Below are positions 23,490-35,330 of a stretch of 64,000 bases of DNA, piece after piece; positions within the stretch are counted from its first letter, which is position 1, and each line of letters begins with the position of its first letter. The DNA lies in NCBI GenBank assembly GCA_030068075.1, contig CM057826.1, forward strand, positions 96,027,804-96,091,803, given 5' to 3'. The notes under the pieces are model-generated. The model did not search any database. It saw nothing but the letters and a program-made list of their open reading frames with translations, and was not told where the DNA came from. The DNA comes from Paguma larvata. Lineage: Eukaryota; Chordata; Mammalia; Carnivora; Viverridae. Position numbers and translations under genes: made by a program.

Positions 23490-23725
23490 GGCACTATTTC
23501 TCTGACTGGCTTCACCATATAAAAGCTATGTAAAGTTAGGTAAATTTTTCAATTTTTCTGGACCTTGGTTTCTACATTTACAAAACAGGGATTAGGATAG
23601 CACATACCTTGAAGGATTATTGTGAGGATTCAATGAGTAAACACAAAAAAATTAGAACAGTATCTAGCTCTCAGCAGACTATAAACTGTTATTATTACTG
23701 TTGTTGTCATTTCTGGGCAAATTCA
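23490..23725 (+). mobile_element. MIR SINE, nearly full length
   Basis: 'ttggtttctacatttacaaa', 'ggattattgtgaggattcaa' and 'aactgttattattactgttg' follow MIR in sense orientation to its 3' end. Confidence 0.75.
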
Positions 23726-24344
23726 ATGGTTTCCGTTTCCCAACACCATGGGGCTTCATGCATGCTTGGGTAATGTGCTATCTTGTAACCAATAGCAATA
23801 GTTGCATTCCCAGAGTGTTAATGTTCTGGGGTTATTAAAAATTGGAGTCATCATTCAATTACATTTCATCACACTGAGAAAAGGCTGTTTTCATTTGTGC
23901 GCTTACCCACAGCGGCTCTGCAATCACCGCACTCTCAAAATCAATTACAGTCAGGGAATTACCCAAAGACATAAAATTAATGAAATTTTCTGACATAATT
24001 GTTTTCTAGAAAGCACCGAGAGGCTACAGAGGCACAGACCCAAGTAAGATAGGAAACACCAGCTTGCACAATTCTCCCCACCCTCTTCAAGAAGGTTGAC
24101 TCTGTTGGTGGGTTGATTGTTTTTAAATCATGGGCCTGAGTATTATCAGTAACATCCTAGAAAAATCATCTGGGTTTATTCATCACCTCTGGCCTGAATT
24201 TTATCAAACCCATCCCAGGCTAGATGGGCAGCCACTCTGCCCTGAGGGAGCAGCTCAACCCAGCACAAAGCCCACTGTGTCTCATTTCCTCTGCTCTGCC
24301 TTCAGTGGGAGCTGGAGCTGCATGGCAGAGCAGTAGCAAGGGGA
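23726..24344. other. Unassigned sequence
   Basis: Nothing recognised. Confidence 0.4.
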
Positions 24345-24360
24345 GTGCCAGGTGGCAGAG
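24345..24360 (+). promoter_or_regulatory. CTCF-like core, forward
   Basis: GTGCCAGGTGGCAGAG matches the CTCF core pattern YAGRKGGCRS on the plus strand. Upstream positions are weaker. Motif-level evidence only. Confidence 0.35.
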
Positions 24361-24890
24361 GTGGAAATAGAGGGTTTGGGCAAAGGGAGAACTGTTCTAA
24401 AAGATATGCACCACGAGCCAACCACTCCCCAGGCGGCGACTCCTGCCAGCAGTCTCTGCTGTGAGTGACAGAGCATAAGCAGAGGGGAGCAGATGTCTTC
24501 ATCCATAAAATAAGGTGTTTAGACTGTATGGTGTTTAATCATGCTCAACTACGAACCTCTAGGACTCAGGGGTTCGGGGGCTCTGGTGACATCCCTCCTA
24601 ATCAGTTCTAGTCTAAATATCCAGGGGCACCATCTGTTAACACACTTTATCCAGGGGCAGAAGCAGTGTGAGGCCCCAAAAACACAAAGCCACATCAGGC
24701 CACAGCCTGCTTTGTACCCACTAGGGTCTCCATCAGGCGTACCTTCACGAAACAGTCAAGGTACTCTTTGGGCTAAATATGACTTATATCAATCTACCTG
24801 GATAATAAGGCTACTGTGGAGAAACCACCTTTAATTCAGGCGGTCTTTTGCTGAGCCGTAGTCACACCAAGACATCAGCCAGCCTTTAAT
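24361..24890. other. Unassigned sequence
   Basis: Nothing recognised. Confidence 0.4.
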
Positions 24891-24901
24891 GGGGGGGGGG
24901 G
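24891..24901 (+). repeat. (G)11 run
   Basis: Eleven consecutive G. Confidence 0.95.
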
Positions 24902-24904
24902 CAT

Positions 24905-25095
24905 TCTGTACCAGGCAACTAAGCTCTCTACCTCACTGAACCCTCATGACAATCCTCTGAAGTAAGACGTACCAACCCTATGATGCAGATGAATACACTG
25001 AGTTGAGGTTCAAAAGTTTAATATGCCCAGGGTCATATAGCCTAATACATGATGTAACAGAGTCAAGATCTGAGCTAGGCGTCCACTTGCATAGC
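24905..25095 (-). mobile_element. MIR SINE
   Basis: 'cctcactgaaccctcatgac', 'atgcagatgaatacactgag' and 'gcccagggtcatatagccta' are the MIR reverse complement. Confidence 0.7.
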
Positions 25096-25884
25096 AAATC
25101 TTCTTAATTTTTAAAGCGCCTGAGTTGTAGGCACCTTGTTGGGCACAAAAACAGATCCCTGATATTTCTCCGGGCCTCTTCACAGCACCCAGTCCAGACA
25201 TGTCCACCTACAACAACCTCACAAATCTTTTTTTTACCTTTCCCACCTATGAAGTCAGCTGAACCCCACTTTGGACTTGTAACAGCTGCCCTGTCCATTT
25301 CTGGCTTTCGCCCCATCTCGTTATTCTTGTCATAATATCATCCATGACTACTGTGCACCAAACAAAAGCAAGAATGATTAGTTTTGGAAACCATCACAGG
25401 TATGGCATGAATTCAGAAAATTTGGCTCTCTGCCTGCTGAAACTTGAGGAATCAAGCAAGCACATGTTGTTGGTCAAGTTTGGGGATTTTTCTAAAGACG
25501 TGTGGCTCCCTTAGCTTTCGTTCCACATTCTTTGGGTGCTTGGCTGGATGTTCTATGTGCAACATTAAATTTAATTTCCCAGCCCCGATAACATCCCAGA
25601 GTTGTTAAATGCACCAAGGTACTTGGTAATTTATCTTACTCGAAATGTTCACAGCTCGGTAAGCATGCATTCATTATCATAGAAATCACTTTAATGTTTA
25701 ACAAACATATCTGGCATCTTCTCAGCATTCACATTTTCCATCTTCACCTCACCTGTCATGAAACACGCTGTGTGTATACAAATAAACAATTCGCGCAGAG
25801 ATGATTTTTCACCGTGTCTAAGAAAAGACATTCCGTTTTCACATTCTTTTAGGAAAGAGTTTTCCCATTCCTCGATAAACTCTG
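25096..25884. other. Unassigned sequence
   Basis: No gene. The 25.54-25.72 kb part is AT-rich and repeat-free to my eye and could be a conserved non-coding element. Confidence 0.35.
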
Positions 25885-25922
25885 TTGTTTTGTTTTGTTT
25901 TGTTTTGCTTTGCTTTGCTTTG
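25885..25922 (+). repeat. (GTTTT)n/(GCTTT)n pentanucleotide microsatellite
   Basis: A compound tract in which GTTTT units change to GCTTT units midway, as expected from one point change that later spread by slippage. Confidence 0.95.
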
Positions 25923-27708
25923 AGTAGCTATTCTTTCAGGATGGTAGGTACCTCCTGCCACTCAAGACCTGCTAAAGATTTTGCATGAAGTTTTCCCTGA
26001 GTAATAACACATCTCCTTCCCATTCTCTCAGGTTCTTGGTATGCAATTTGTGCAATGCTCCCAATTTGTGCAGACTATCCCGGGTTGATAGTCTGTGGTT
26101 GCTATTCCTCATGAATCACTAGGTCACGTGAGTATGGTCCCTTCCATTAAACTGGAAGGATTTACCACAGTTTCTTCTTTTTCTTTTTGGTTTCCCACAC
26201 TCTTTTGTGTTTCTCATGGTGTTGTGCCCTCTGTTAACACTCCATAAAGACATGTCAGTGTTGGGCACCAGGGTATCATGTTTCTTCAAAAATATCCTGC
26301 AAAGACTCACCAAAGAGCCACAGAGAAGACATCTTAAGGAATATGAAAAAATAGACGTTGTTCCTTTCTTTTGGGTTGCCTACAATTGAGTTGAAAAGAT
26401 TTTATAGGTGAAATAATAGCAAATAATATAAGTTAGCATGACAGACTCCTGGTGTTCTCCAACGTGCAGTTTTAATGAGCTGCCCCCCGATACAAGACAC
26501 AAACTGGCATCCAGCCAAATCGTTCAGGCACACATGTAGAGCTTATCCTACACAATGTTGTCTCACAGAATGTTTAAAAATTCAAAAATTAGCCTACAAG
26601 AAATTTGTAAAACTAAGACCTATCACAAATACATTTCTAGATTGTCTTAAAAAATTATGTTTCTCTTTTGGAAAAAAAAAAAAACATGCCAGATCTATAT
26701 GCCCATTTCAAAGATCCCTTTAGACGGAGTGTGAGCTGTCCATTTTTCCACGGGCCTCATCATTTCCTACCTTTTTCCCAGCATTTGCCCAGAGGTGAGC
26801 TAACATTTATCTTTCCACTTAAAAAAACTAAAATTATTTTTTTCAAAAAACAGAAAAGGAAAACAGACTGAGAGGTATATTTTGTTTTGTTTTTTAAAGA
26901 TGAGGGAGCATTTCTTGTGTAAAGGAAGACTATGACTGTGCGTGTAACGGGAAAAAGTATGTCTGAGTGAAAGAACATAGCTTAATGTTCCATTATGAAA
27001 TAAAACACAGTAAAAACTATGATCTGTGAATCAGTCAGGATATACATTCAGCTGCAAACAATATAAACTCAAAAAACATTGTCTTAAGTAAGTAAGAAGA
27101 TTAGCCTCTCCAGGAAGCTGTCAGAGCCCCAGACTCCTTTCAGCTTTCTGTTTTACCATCTCTTGTGTCATTTTCACGTTCATGGGAGGAAAGAGTTTTG
27201 CACATTTCAGGTAGAAAAAAGGATAAAGGACAGAGGCAAGCCTCCCACAGACTTCTGCCTGTGTCCCACTGGCCAGGACTCTGTCACATGTCTACTCTGA
27301 GTTGCAAGGAAACTGAGAAATCAAGTTTCAGCCTCTAGAGGTTAGAAAGACAAGGGAGAAGGGGGGTTGAATATCATGTGAAAGAGCCCTTCAGTGTCAT
27401 TGCCGTAATTGGTATCTGGAAAGTTATGTTTAGAACAGACAAGAATGGGAATGCAGAGAGAGAGTGCATTCATGAATGTGAGTATAATTGCCCATTTACC
27501 TGGTCCTGCATGCATCTGAGACTGCAGTCCTTGGTCTATGACTGATTATATTTTTGCAAGTGCAAACTTGAATCATTCTGTGTGGGAGCCTGGCATGTGT
27601 AAGGAATCACTTAGCTGAATGTTGAATACCAGCATAATCCAAAGCATCTACCTCAAAGCAGGGCTTCACTGCCCTCTGTCACAGCCCATGCAGTCATGAT
27701 GGTGAATA
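25923..27708. other. Unassigned sequence
   Basis: No gene or named repeat. It includes a short hairpin at 26072-26094 and A runs near 26671. Confidence 0.4.
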
Positions 27709-27712
27709 AATA

Positions 27713-27940
27713 AAAGTTTGCTGGGGCACCTGGGTAGCTCAGTTGGTTGAGCGGCCGACTTCGGCTCAGGTCACGATCTCACGGTCTGTGAGTTCCAGCC
27801 CCGCGTCGGGCTCTGTGCTGACAGCCTAGAGCCTGCTTCAGATTTTGTGTCTCTCTCTAGCTGCCCTTCTCCGGCTCATACTCTGTCTCTTTGTCTCTCA
27901 AAAATAAATAAACGTTAAACATTTTTTTAAAAAAAGTTTG
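27713..27940 (+). mobile_element. CAN-SINE, first of a tandem pair
   Basis: Body about 27721-27932, sense. It has the tRNA-type A box ('tagctcagttggttgag'), a near-consensus felid middle with 'agccccgcgtcgggctctgt', and an AATAAATAAACG tail. Flanking AAAGTTTG lies at 27713-27720 and 27933-27940. Confidence 0.95.
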
Positions 27941-28191
27941 TTTATTTTGGGGGGCGCCTGGGTGGCTCAGTAGTTAAGCGTCCAACTTCAGTTCAGGTCA
28001 TGATCTCACGGTTTGTGGGTTCAAGTCCTGTGTTGGGCTCTGTGCTGATGGCTCGGAGCCTGGGGCCTGATTCAGATTCTGTGTGTGTGTCTCTCTCTGC
28101 CCCTTCCCCACGTTCCCGCTCTGTCTCTCTCTCTCAAAAATGAATAAATATTAAAAAAATTTTTAAATAAAAAATAAAGTTTGTTTATTTT
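27933..28191 (+). mobile_element. CAN-SINE, second of a tandem pair
   Basis: Body about 27949-28175, sense, starting 'ggggggcgcctgggtggctc'. The 16-bp target-site duplication AAAGTTTGTTTATTTT is perfect at 27933-27948 and 28176-28191. Confidence 0.95.
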
Positions 28192-30169
28192 TAAGAAATG
28201 GCCCCTAAAAGAAAGCAAACCAGATTTTATAAGTAACTTAAGTCCTGTATATAGAGTCATTAAAGGTCTAAAGAAGCACTTAAATTTTCCTACCACATTT
28301 TATTGCATTGTGTGGGGGATGCTATTATATAATAATAATTGCAATTGTGAGGATTTGCTAATGCCTCAGAATAGATCTCTGGTGAATTCCAAGGGTCTAC
28401 TAAGTATAACAAACTACTGGTGCGATAGACATCAAAGTTATACCCTTAGGAAATCAGGGGAGGGACTAAAATGGGTAGGGCCGATCAGGAATACTTGCAC
28501 TCGTTGCTGTTGGAGCCCACAGACACACGGGCCGACTAAGTTAACATGATAGATTGTTTTCTCAAGATTACGGCAACATCTCAATTACTTATAAGTCAGA
28601 CATCCTGCAACTTCTCCAACCTAGAACTTTTCAGGAAAACACCACAACAAGCACAAAAAGCTCTAAGAATAGTGAAAAGAGATTTCACAAAGTCCAGATA
28701 CTAAAATGTAAATGTTTTATTCCTAAAAAGCCCTCAGGGTCTATTTACTCTCGCTTTATTTAAAAGTTCTCTAAGATTAATTATCCCATCTCTCCACCCC
28801 GTACTGAGTAGGAACAGCTGATTTGAGGAGAAAGCAAAGAAGTAGGACCACTGATAGAAGCAAGAAGTTACATCAACACAATGATAGCAAGGTAGGATAC
28901 GAGAAATACTCAAACAATGAGAATTCCAAAGGCGCTGCCATCCAGAGCCATGTGACAAGGGACCTCGATAACACTTAGGCCTGTTTTCAATCAGTACAAT
29001 GACCACGATGTTTAACATTCACTCTGACTTATCAAGAAAAGGTTAGGTTGTGTGGAGAATCACAGTGTAGGAAGTCAGAAATATGTTTTATGTTTCAAAA
29101 AAGATTTTCACTTAAATGATTAAAACGAATATGTTTTTAATAAGTTTCAGTTATCTGGAAAATTCTTCCTTGGGAGGACTAAATAACCTGGAGAGAGTGA
29201 CTGTTCTTTTGGTATATACAAAGTTATGTGTCTATGTTCAATTTGTAATAACACAAGAAAATAATCCATATTCATGACATAAGCATCCTTTTTAAATTAT
29301 AATTCATTTTGAGTCATGCTGGAAATATCGCCATACTTGAACACAGAATGAAATAAACGTGCTCAAGAATATTTATTGACTCACATTAACTCCTTAAGTC
29401 AATTTGATTCTGTTGCAAATTGCCTCCAAAGCACTCTCAACTCCCTCCCTCGCACATAGAACACAGGCAGGACTGGACATTACAAGACAGAAAACAGAAC
29501 AACCGAAGTATAACTCCCATTAACCACAAGCATATGGAACTCTCAAGCATGTTTTAATGACTGTGGTCGAACTGAACCCCAGTCCTGAGATGGAGCACTT
29601 CCAGTAAATGGAAACTAAATATTTTCTATTAAAGAAGGATTGAGTAATGGTCTCAACATCAGGCCCTTCTAAATGACTCTTCGGTTCAATAACCCTGCTG
29701 CCTAAGAGGCAGGCATTATATAGTGGCTGATACCCCAACAGGAATTAATATAGACCTACTTTGCAGTGGGTTCTCATATCGCTTTGTCAGAAAGTGTGCT
29801 TTCTCCTCCAGCTCACAGGGAAGACTAGATTGGCCTTAATCAAATGCCTTCTCTTAGGCGTTCCTGGTCAGTACGGGCAGCACCACCTGTCCCAGGAACG
29901 GGAAAGACAACAAGGGAAAGAACGTTACTCTGGAGGCCACGTGAAAAAGAGGAAATGGCCAACTTGTCTACATCTGTGAATCTAGCCGGAGGCCCAGTAT
30001 CTGCAGGAAAAACAAGGTTTTTGAAGAGCACCTGGAGCTTAAAATGTCAAATATAGAGAAGTAAAGGTTCCTGTGGCTAAAAACCAAAGCACTGTTTTTT
30101 CGCTATCAACCGTGACTCTCAAACTAAGAATCAGCAACATCCTCCCTATCACATCACATACCAGTTTTT
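28192..30169. other. Unassigned sequence
   Basis: Nearly 2 kb with no named repeat or convincing exon. Confidence 0.4.
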
Positions 30170-30375
30170 CAGTATTTCGTATGAATGAAGCCCTCTGCTA
30201 AATCTTTTACATACGTACATGCTTTTATTTAACCCTATGAGGTAACTATTTCCCATTTTTATTGCTAATGAAAAGAAGAGCAATAGAGAGACTTGTTTAG
30301 GTGATAGAAAGGGGGTACAATTGGGATTTAAACCCAAGGATCTGACTCCCAGGCCCATTTCTTAGATCACTGGTC
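30170..30375 (-). mobile_element. MIR SINE
   Basis: 'tttaaccctatgaggtaact', 'gatttaaacccaaggatctg' and 'actcccaggcccatttctta' match MIR reversed. Confidence 0.65.
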
Positions 30376-32059
30376 AATGTTGTCAGGCTCACCGAAGTAA
30401 CCACGTCACCCTGCAATCTCTCCCGGAGAGTCAGGCCCACGGAAACCCTGTCAGTCTTGCTCAGCGGAAGTGGCCTGGCCCCAGAAGGATATCAGTTTAG
30501 AAATGGAGGGGTTCTAACCCTCTGGGGCTCACATTCTGCTCCTGGGGGCTCCCTGGACCCTGCCATTCCCATTTCAAATTTCTACCTCCTGTTTTTCCCA
30601 AAGTGTCCTTTCACTGCCATGCCCCAGGTGTGTGCCTACAATGAATCTGTTTCGCTATCACCTCAGAGAAGGCAATAATGATGAAACTAGGAAAAGAGCT
30701 ATTCCTGAGGTATTTGTCTTGAAGTATGTGGAAGATCAACTATCTAGTCTTGGAACTGCCAGGTATCAAAGAAGCTCTCAGTTAAGTTTACACAGCACTC
30801 GGTGATTTCCTGGGAGCCACCTCCCAATCATCCCAAATTGATCTCCTGCGGTCCTTCTCATTTTCCAATAAAGTTGATTGGTTTCGCTTGGCTAAAATCT
30901 TTCAGCATCACTTTCCTTTGGGTGCTTGTTCCCAGATCTTTAAAACCTTCCATCACTTTAACAAGTTGACCTACAGAGATGAAGCCAAAGGCCTGGGCTC
31001 GCCAGGAGGAAGACATGTTCCACTTTTGCTCAGAGAAAAGGAAGGCCTAATGCATTTTCCTTTTTGATTAAAACTGCAGGAATCAGTTTCCTCCTCCCTC
31101 TGCCTCTTTCCTTAGGAGCATCACCTGCTTGTTTCTCTTGCCTGGTTGGTAATTTCCTTTGAGAATTAAGCTTTTAAGTGATTTGCATAGTTAGGTCACC
31201 AACAGAACCTAATTCCCATATTTTTTCTTCATCTTTTCCCATCCACAACCATATTTTTTCACCATAGTTGCCCTTTCCCTGAAACCACAGCCACCAGCTT
31301 ATGATGGCCTATGCTAGAGTTGCCTCTTCTCTAAAGAACTCATTCCTATTCGTGGGAACCAAACAGAGCTAGCTAAGTTTCTCTCCTCCTCCCAACTTAT
31401 CACTAACACTTTCAAAGTCTATCCTTCCCCCACCCACACGCAGGGAAATTGGATCAGCTGGAGTCTGGAACAGAATAGTGGCTGGCATGGAAAACTGGGA
31501 AGAAGGGAACATTAGGGTCAGCCCCAGGGCGAATAGCTGTCCAGGCAGGGCTGGGTCTGAGAGCAAGAGCCAGAAGCCCCAGAGGGTTGAATAGAGAGCA
31601 AAAGTACATAGGCCTAGAGTGAGGTGAGAGGTGGGAACCAAGGGAGGGGATGAGTCACACAGAGCAACCTAAGGCCCAGGGCCAATCCAAAGAGGAGCCA
31701 GGTCAAAACAAGTCATGACAGGAGAAGCACGAGTTTAAGGTGAATCTAAGGACAGGGATCGGAGACAGTAGCAGGGCAGAGCTGAAGGCAAGCAGAGGGA
31801 ATGAAGCATAAAACAACAAAAAGATAGGGAAAGGGGTTCAGTATGATATCCAAGGGCTGAGTTTAATTAAATTCCACCACTTTGACAACATCCCAACCAT
31901 GTTGTTGTCTGTTCATTCTAGAAGCATATATAGGTCCATGCACTGTAAAGCCACTACAGATAGTTTCTGATGGCTTATTACTACCTGGTTTGAAGCATTG
32001 TTTTCCAACAGATGCTAATGACAACTGAGCCCAACTTCATTGCATAGACCATTCCTTTG
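30376..32059. other. Unassigned sequence
   Basis: No gene. The sequence 'gttgccctttccctg…aaaccacagccaccagct' recurs in nearly the same form at about 32850-32880, a short dispersed direct repeat of unknown origin. Confidence 0.4.
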
Positions 32060-32340
32060 CGAATTAGTTTGGTGGAAGACCTAGACTCAAGTCCTAAGTT
32101 TGCTAGTTACAATAAAACTGACCTATATTTGATAGATTTTGACCCACAAAATCACACTTCCATACAGTTCAACCTTATAGCAGCTTGAACAGGTTACATT
32201 ACTTCTCCAGGCCTGTTTTCTTTTCCATAAAATGGAGGCAGTAACACCTACTATGGTGTCATGATTAGATGCATTTTAAGGCACTTGGTATAATGTCTCA
32301 CACCAAGTAAATGCTCAATACATAACCACTATCATTATCC
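32060..32340 (+). mobile_element. MIR SINE with internal expansion
   Basis: 'acttctccaggcctgttttc', 'ttttccataaaatggaggca' and 'ggcacttggtataatgtctc' are MIR in sense orientation. The upstream half is longer than a standard MIR, so an insertion or a second fragment may be present. Confidence 0.6.
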
Positions 32341-32489
32341 CTAGTTTTCAGGAAAAATAAATATTTTGGAATTGAATTTTATAGTCAAACACTAAGTGTG
32401 TCCCCTGAACAGGTGGCCTTAGACATGTAAGAAATGTTCTTATATGGACAAGGTCCACAGTGAGCCGTTTTTCTACATCTAACTATGGA

Positions 32490-32725
32490 GGCAGTGGGGT
32501 GTATGCTGAAAACCATTCCCAGGCTTTGGAGTCAGTCAGTGGTTGAATTAATCCTGGCTCCACCACTGAATGACCTTGACCTTGCTCAAATCATTCAACC
32601 TCTCTGAGCGTCAGCCCACTCCTCAGTAATGTGAGGATAATAATAATTCCTGCACAAATATTGCCTATGACATGTTAATACAATGCATGGCACATCATGA
32701 ATGCTCCATGGATGGGAGTCCTTAT
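32490..32725 (+). mobile_element. MIR SINE, nearly full length
   Basis: 'ggctttggagtcagtcagtg', 'tggctccaccactgaatgac' and 'caacctctctgagcgtcagc' are a clear MIR in sense orientation. Confidence 0.8.
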
Positions 32726-33704
32726 ATCTAACCAGATCTCAATTCTGACCCAGATCTGGTCATTAATTCTAACTCCCAGCATGAAGCTGTACCAGGTCTT
32801 TTATAGGAAGGTAAATTAACATGAAGCATGCCCTCAGATCCTTACCGTAGTTGCCCTTTCCCTGGAAACACAGCCACCAGCTGTTTGTTTACCCATCTCC
32901 CGCCCAGATTCCAGGAATCGTCTTGCCTGAAGGTCCTGGATTTACTGTCCTATTTGTCCCTGACCAGTTTTGTTAGATGGCTAGTTGTTTCATCACAGGC
33001 AAGTCCGGGAGGTGGTTTGGCTTGGTCTTGGAACAACTCTTACTCTGTTTTTGATTTCTGAGTTTCAGGTTGGAAAAGAATTAATATTCTGCTTCATGAA
33101 TATTAACTGGTTGCAGCAGAAGGGTCAAACAGAAGCAGAAAGAGAACATTTCCTTCTACGCACAGATGAATTTCAGAACTTGGTACAGAGAGCCAGTGGG
33201 GACACATTGGGTGCAACTGAGGCCGAAATGTCTGCAGGCATTTGGCTAAGCCTGGTCTGTGGGCTGCTTTTCCCAGTGGGAAGCTAAACTACACCAACAG
33301 CACTGCAGCCAGATTACATGCTGCTACTGGGAATCATGTTATGTCATCTCATAGAAAAATCTGCACAAACACGCCAACTTCCTTCGGTAAAATCAAAGGC
33401 CCACTCTTCTCTTTCATCTTCCTGGCTCTCCACCTCCCGCATTTCTGAGATTCTGCTCTCAGCTCACTCTCTGCATTGGGATCAGCAGAATTTGTCAGCT
33501 CCAGTAGGATGAGCAGCCCACACTGCATAAACAAACTGCAGGAATAACAGGGAAGCAGCTAAAGTAGCTAAGTACACACTGTCACAACATGGGCATAGTG
33601 GACGGAAGTAACAAAGGCCATGGGACAACTACATTTGGGTTCAAAAGAATGAGATCTTTGGACCCTATAACATAAGGGAATGATTCTGATAGAATTACTG
33701 GTTT
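32726..33704. other. Unassigned sequence
   Basis: Nothing recognised beyond the dispersed copy noted at 32850-32880. Confidence 0.4.
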
Positions 33705-33718
33705 AAGAAAAGGCACTG

Positions 33719-33721
33719 AAG

Positions 33722-33767
<46 letters not shown>

Positions 33768-33848
33768 GGAGAGAGAGAGAAAGGAAGGAAGGAAAGAAAG
33801 AAAAGAAAAGAAAAGAAAAGAAGGAAAGTAAAGGAAGAAAGAAAGGAG

Positions 33849-33903
<55 letters not shown>

Positions 33904-34042
33904 AAAGGAGGAAAGGAAAGAAAGAGAGAAGAAGGAAAAAGGAAGGAAGGAAGGAAGGAAGGAAGGAAGGAAGGAAGGAAGGAAGGAAGGAAGGAAGGAA
34001 TCAAAGAAGGAAGGAAGGAAGAAAGAAAGAGAAAGAAAGAAA
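33719..34042 (+). repeat. Compound (GAAA)n/(GGAA)n microsatellite
   Basis: About 320 bp of almost pure purine: two long GAAA runs (33721-33766 and 33850-33905), a GAAAA patch, and a long GGAA run (33941-34000). It is flanked by AAGAAAAGGCACTG at 33705-33718 and AAGAAAAGGTACTG at 34037-34050. The Ser/Phe/Leu-rich frame on the minus strand is a by-product of the repeat. Confidence 0.97.
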
Positions 34043-34050
34043 AGGTACTG

Positions 34051-35074
34051 GCTTCCATTAATGAGTCAATCAAGCTTTCGGCCTCTTTTTTCTTTTGATA
34101 GTGCATGACCTATGGATTCAAGATGGTCTTCTTGATAGAGTCTGTGGGAACAAGTGGAGGCCCAAGAGGATTAGCTAAGGAGATTCGGGAGATTCTATGA
34201 GTCATTCAGCAACAAAATCACACTGGGCCCAACAAATTGTATCTGAGAATCCACTGGGTCAAAAGACAGAACCAATAGAAATTCCTACGGTGTCTAATTA
34301 GAAGACACCTGGAAGTCTCGACTCTTGGAAAATGACTTCTTTCTCTCTATGTCTATTCTGGGTTATATTAATTTTGACTTGGGGAAATGGATTGATACTG
34401 AATTAGTCTTGGGCATGTTGTGTGTTCATCTGACAGCCAGGGTCCCAATACTCCCTACTTACTGATCATGTGTAATATACTAAGATGTTATGGTTAGATT
34501 TCTTCTAAAATGAGCAAGTTGCTGGAGGTAGCTTTTACCAAAAAAAATGGCAAATACTATCCCCTTTTGCTATGTGAGTTTCTGGGGTGATTCTAGCAGA
34601 AGTACCTGAGTGGAAAATCAAAAAGATCATGCTTAATTATCTCTCAAGGGATGATAACTTGAGGCTTTCTTCATTTCCTCTTCCCTTTTCTCCTCTCTTA
34701 TTGGGGGTGGTGAATTAGCCATCAGCACTTCCCAGATGGAGTCACTAGGTTCATGAACTCAATACCGTGATAAAGAAGGACTACAAAAAGCCAGAGAACC
34801 AGCCAGCAAATGATGACCTAGGCACAGGCAGCAACATTTCCCTATCTTTGACAATCATGCTGTTAGATGAACCTTTTTTCTTTTTCCCCCATGGAAAAGT
34901 GGCTTATACCTGTTCTCTTTTCTACTTCTTGATGATGTGGTAAGAATTAATGAGGGGTCTGCAATCCACGTCCAACTCCTCAGATAAAAGGACCTCTGAA
35001 AAAGTCATTTCAAGGGAGTGGTGGAGATGGTGAATACCATCACTGAAATGAAGTATGTAAAAGTGAGCTCCAAT
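34051..35074. other. Unassigned sequence
   Basis: Nothing recognised. Confidence 0.4.
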
Positions 35075-35330
35075 AATAACTATTAATATAATCATGGAGT
35101 TTATTGAGAGTTTTCTATGTACCCTCTAAGAGCTTCATATGTACCTTAACATAGCCTTATGGAGTAGGCAATATTGTTATCTCCAACTGACAAATGAAAA
35201 ACGGAGCATAGAAAGGCGACACAATAACTCACTTGAGGTCATATATATAGTATGCAGGAGCCCCGGGCCTCCTATTCAAGTAGTCTGGCTCCAGAACCCA
35301 AGTTCATAATCACTCCTCTAGACTGTGTTT
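35075..35330 (-). mobile_element. MIR SINE, nearly full length
   Basis: 'agccttatggagtaggcaat', 'actcacttgaggtcatatat' and 'ctggctccagaacccaagtt' follow the MIR reverse complement. Confidence 0.7.

Noticed and set aside
33582..34106. 174-codon minus-strand frame rich in Ser, Phe and Leu
   Set aside because: It is the direct translation of the GAAA/GGAA microsatellite and has no coding meaning.
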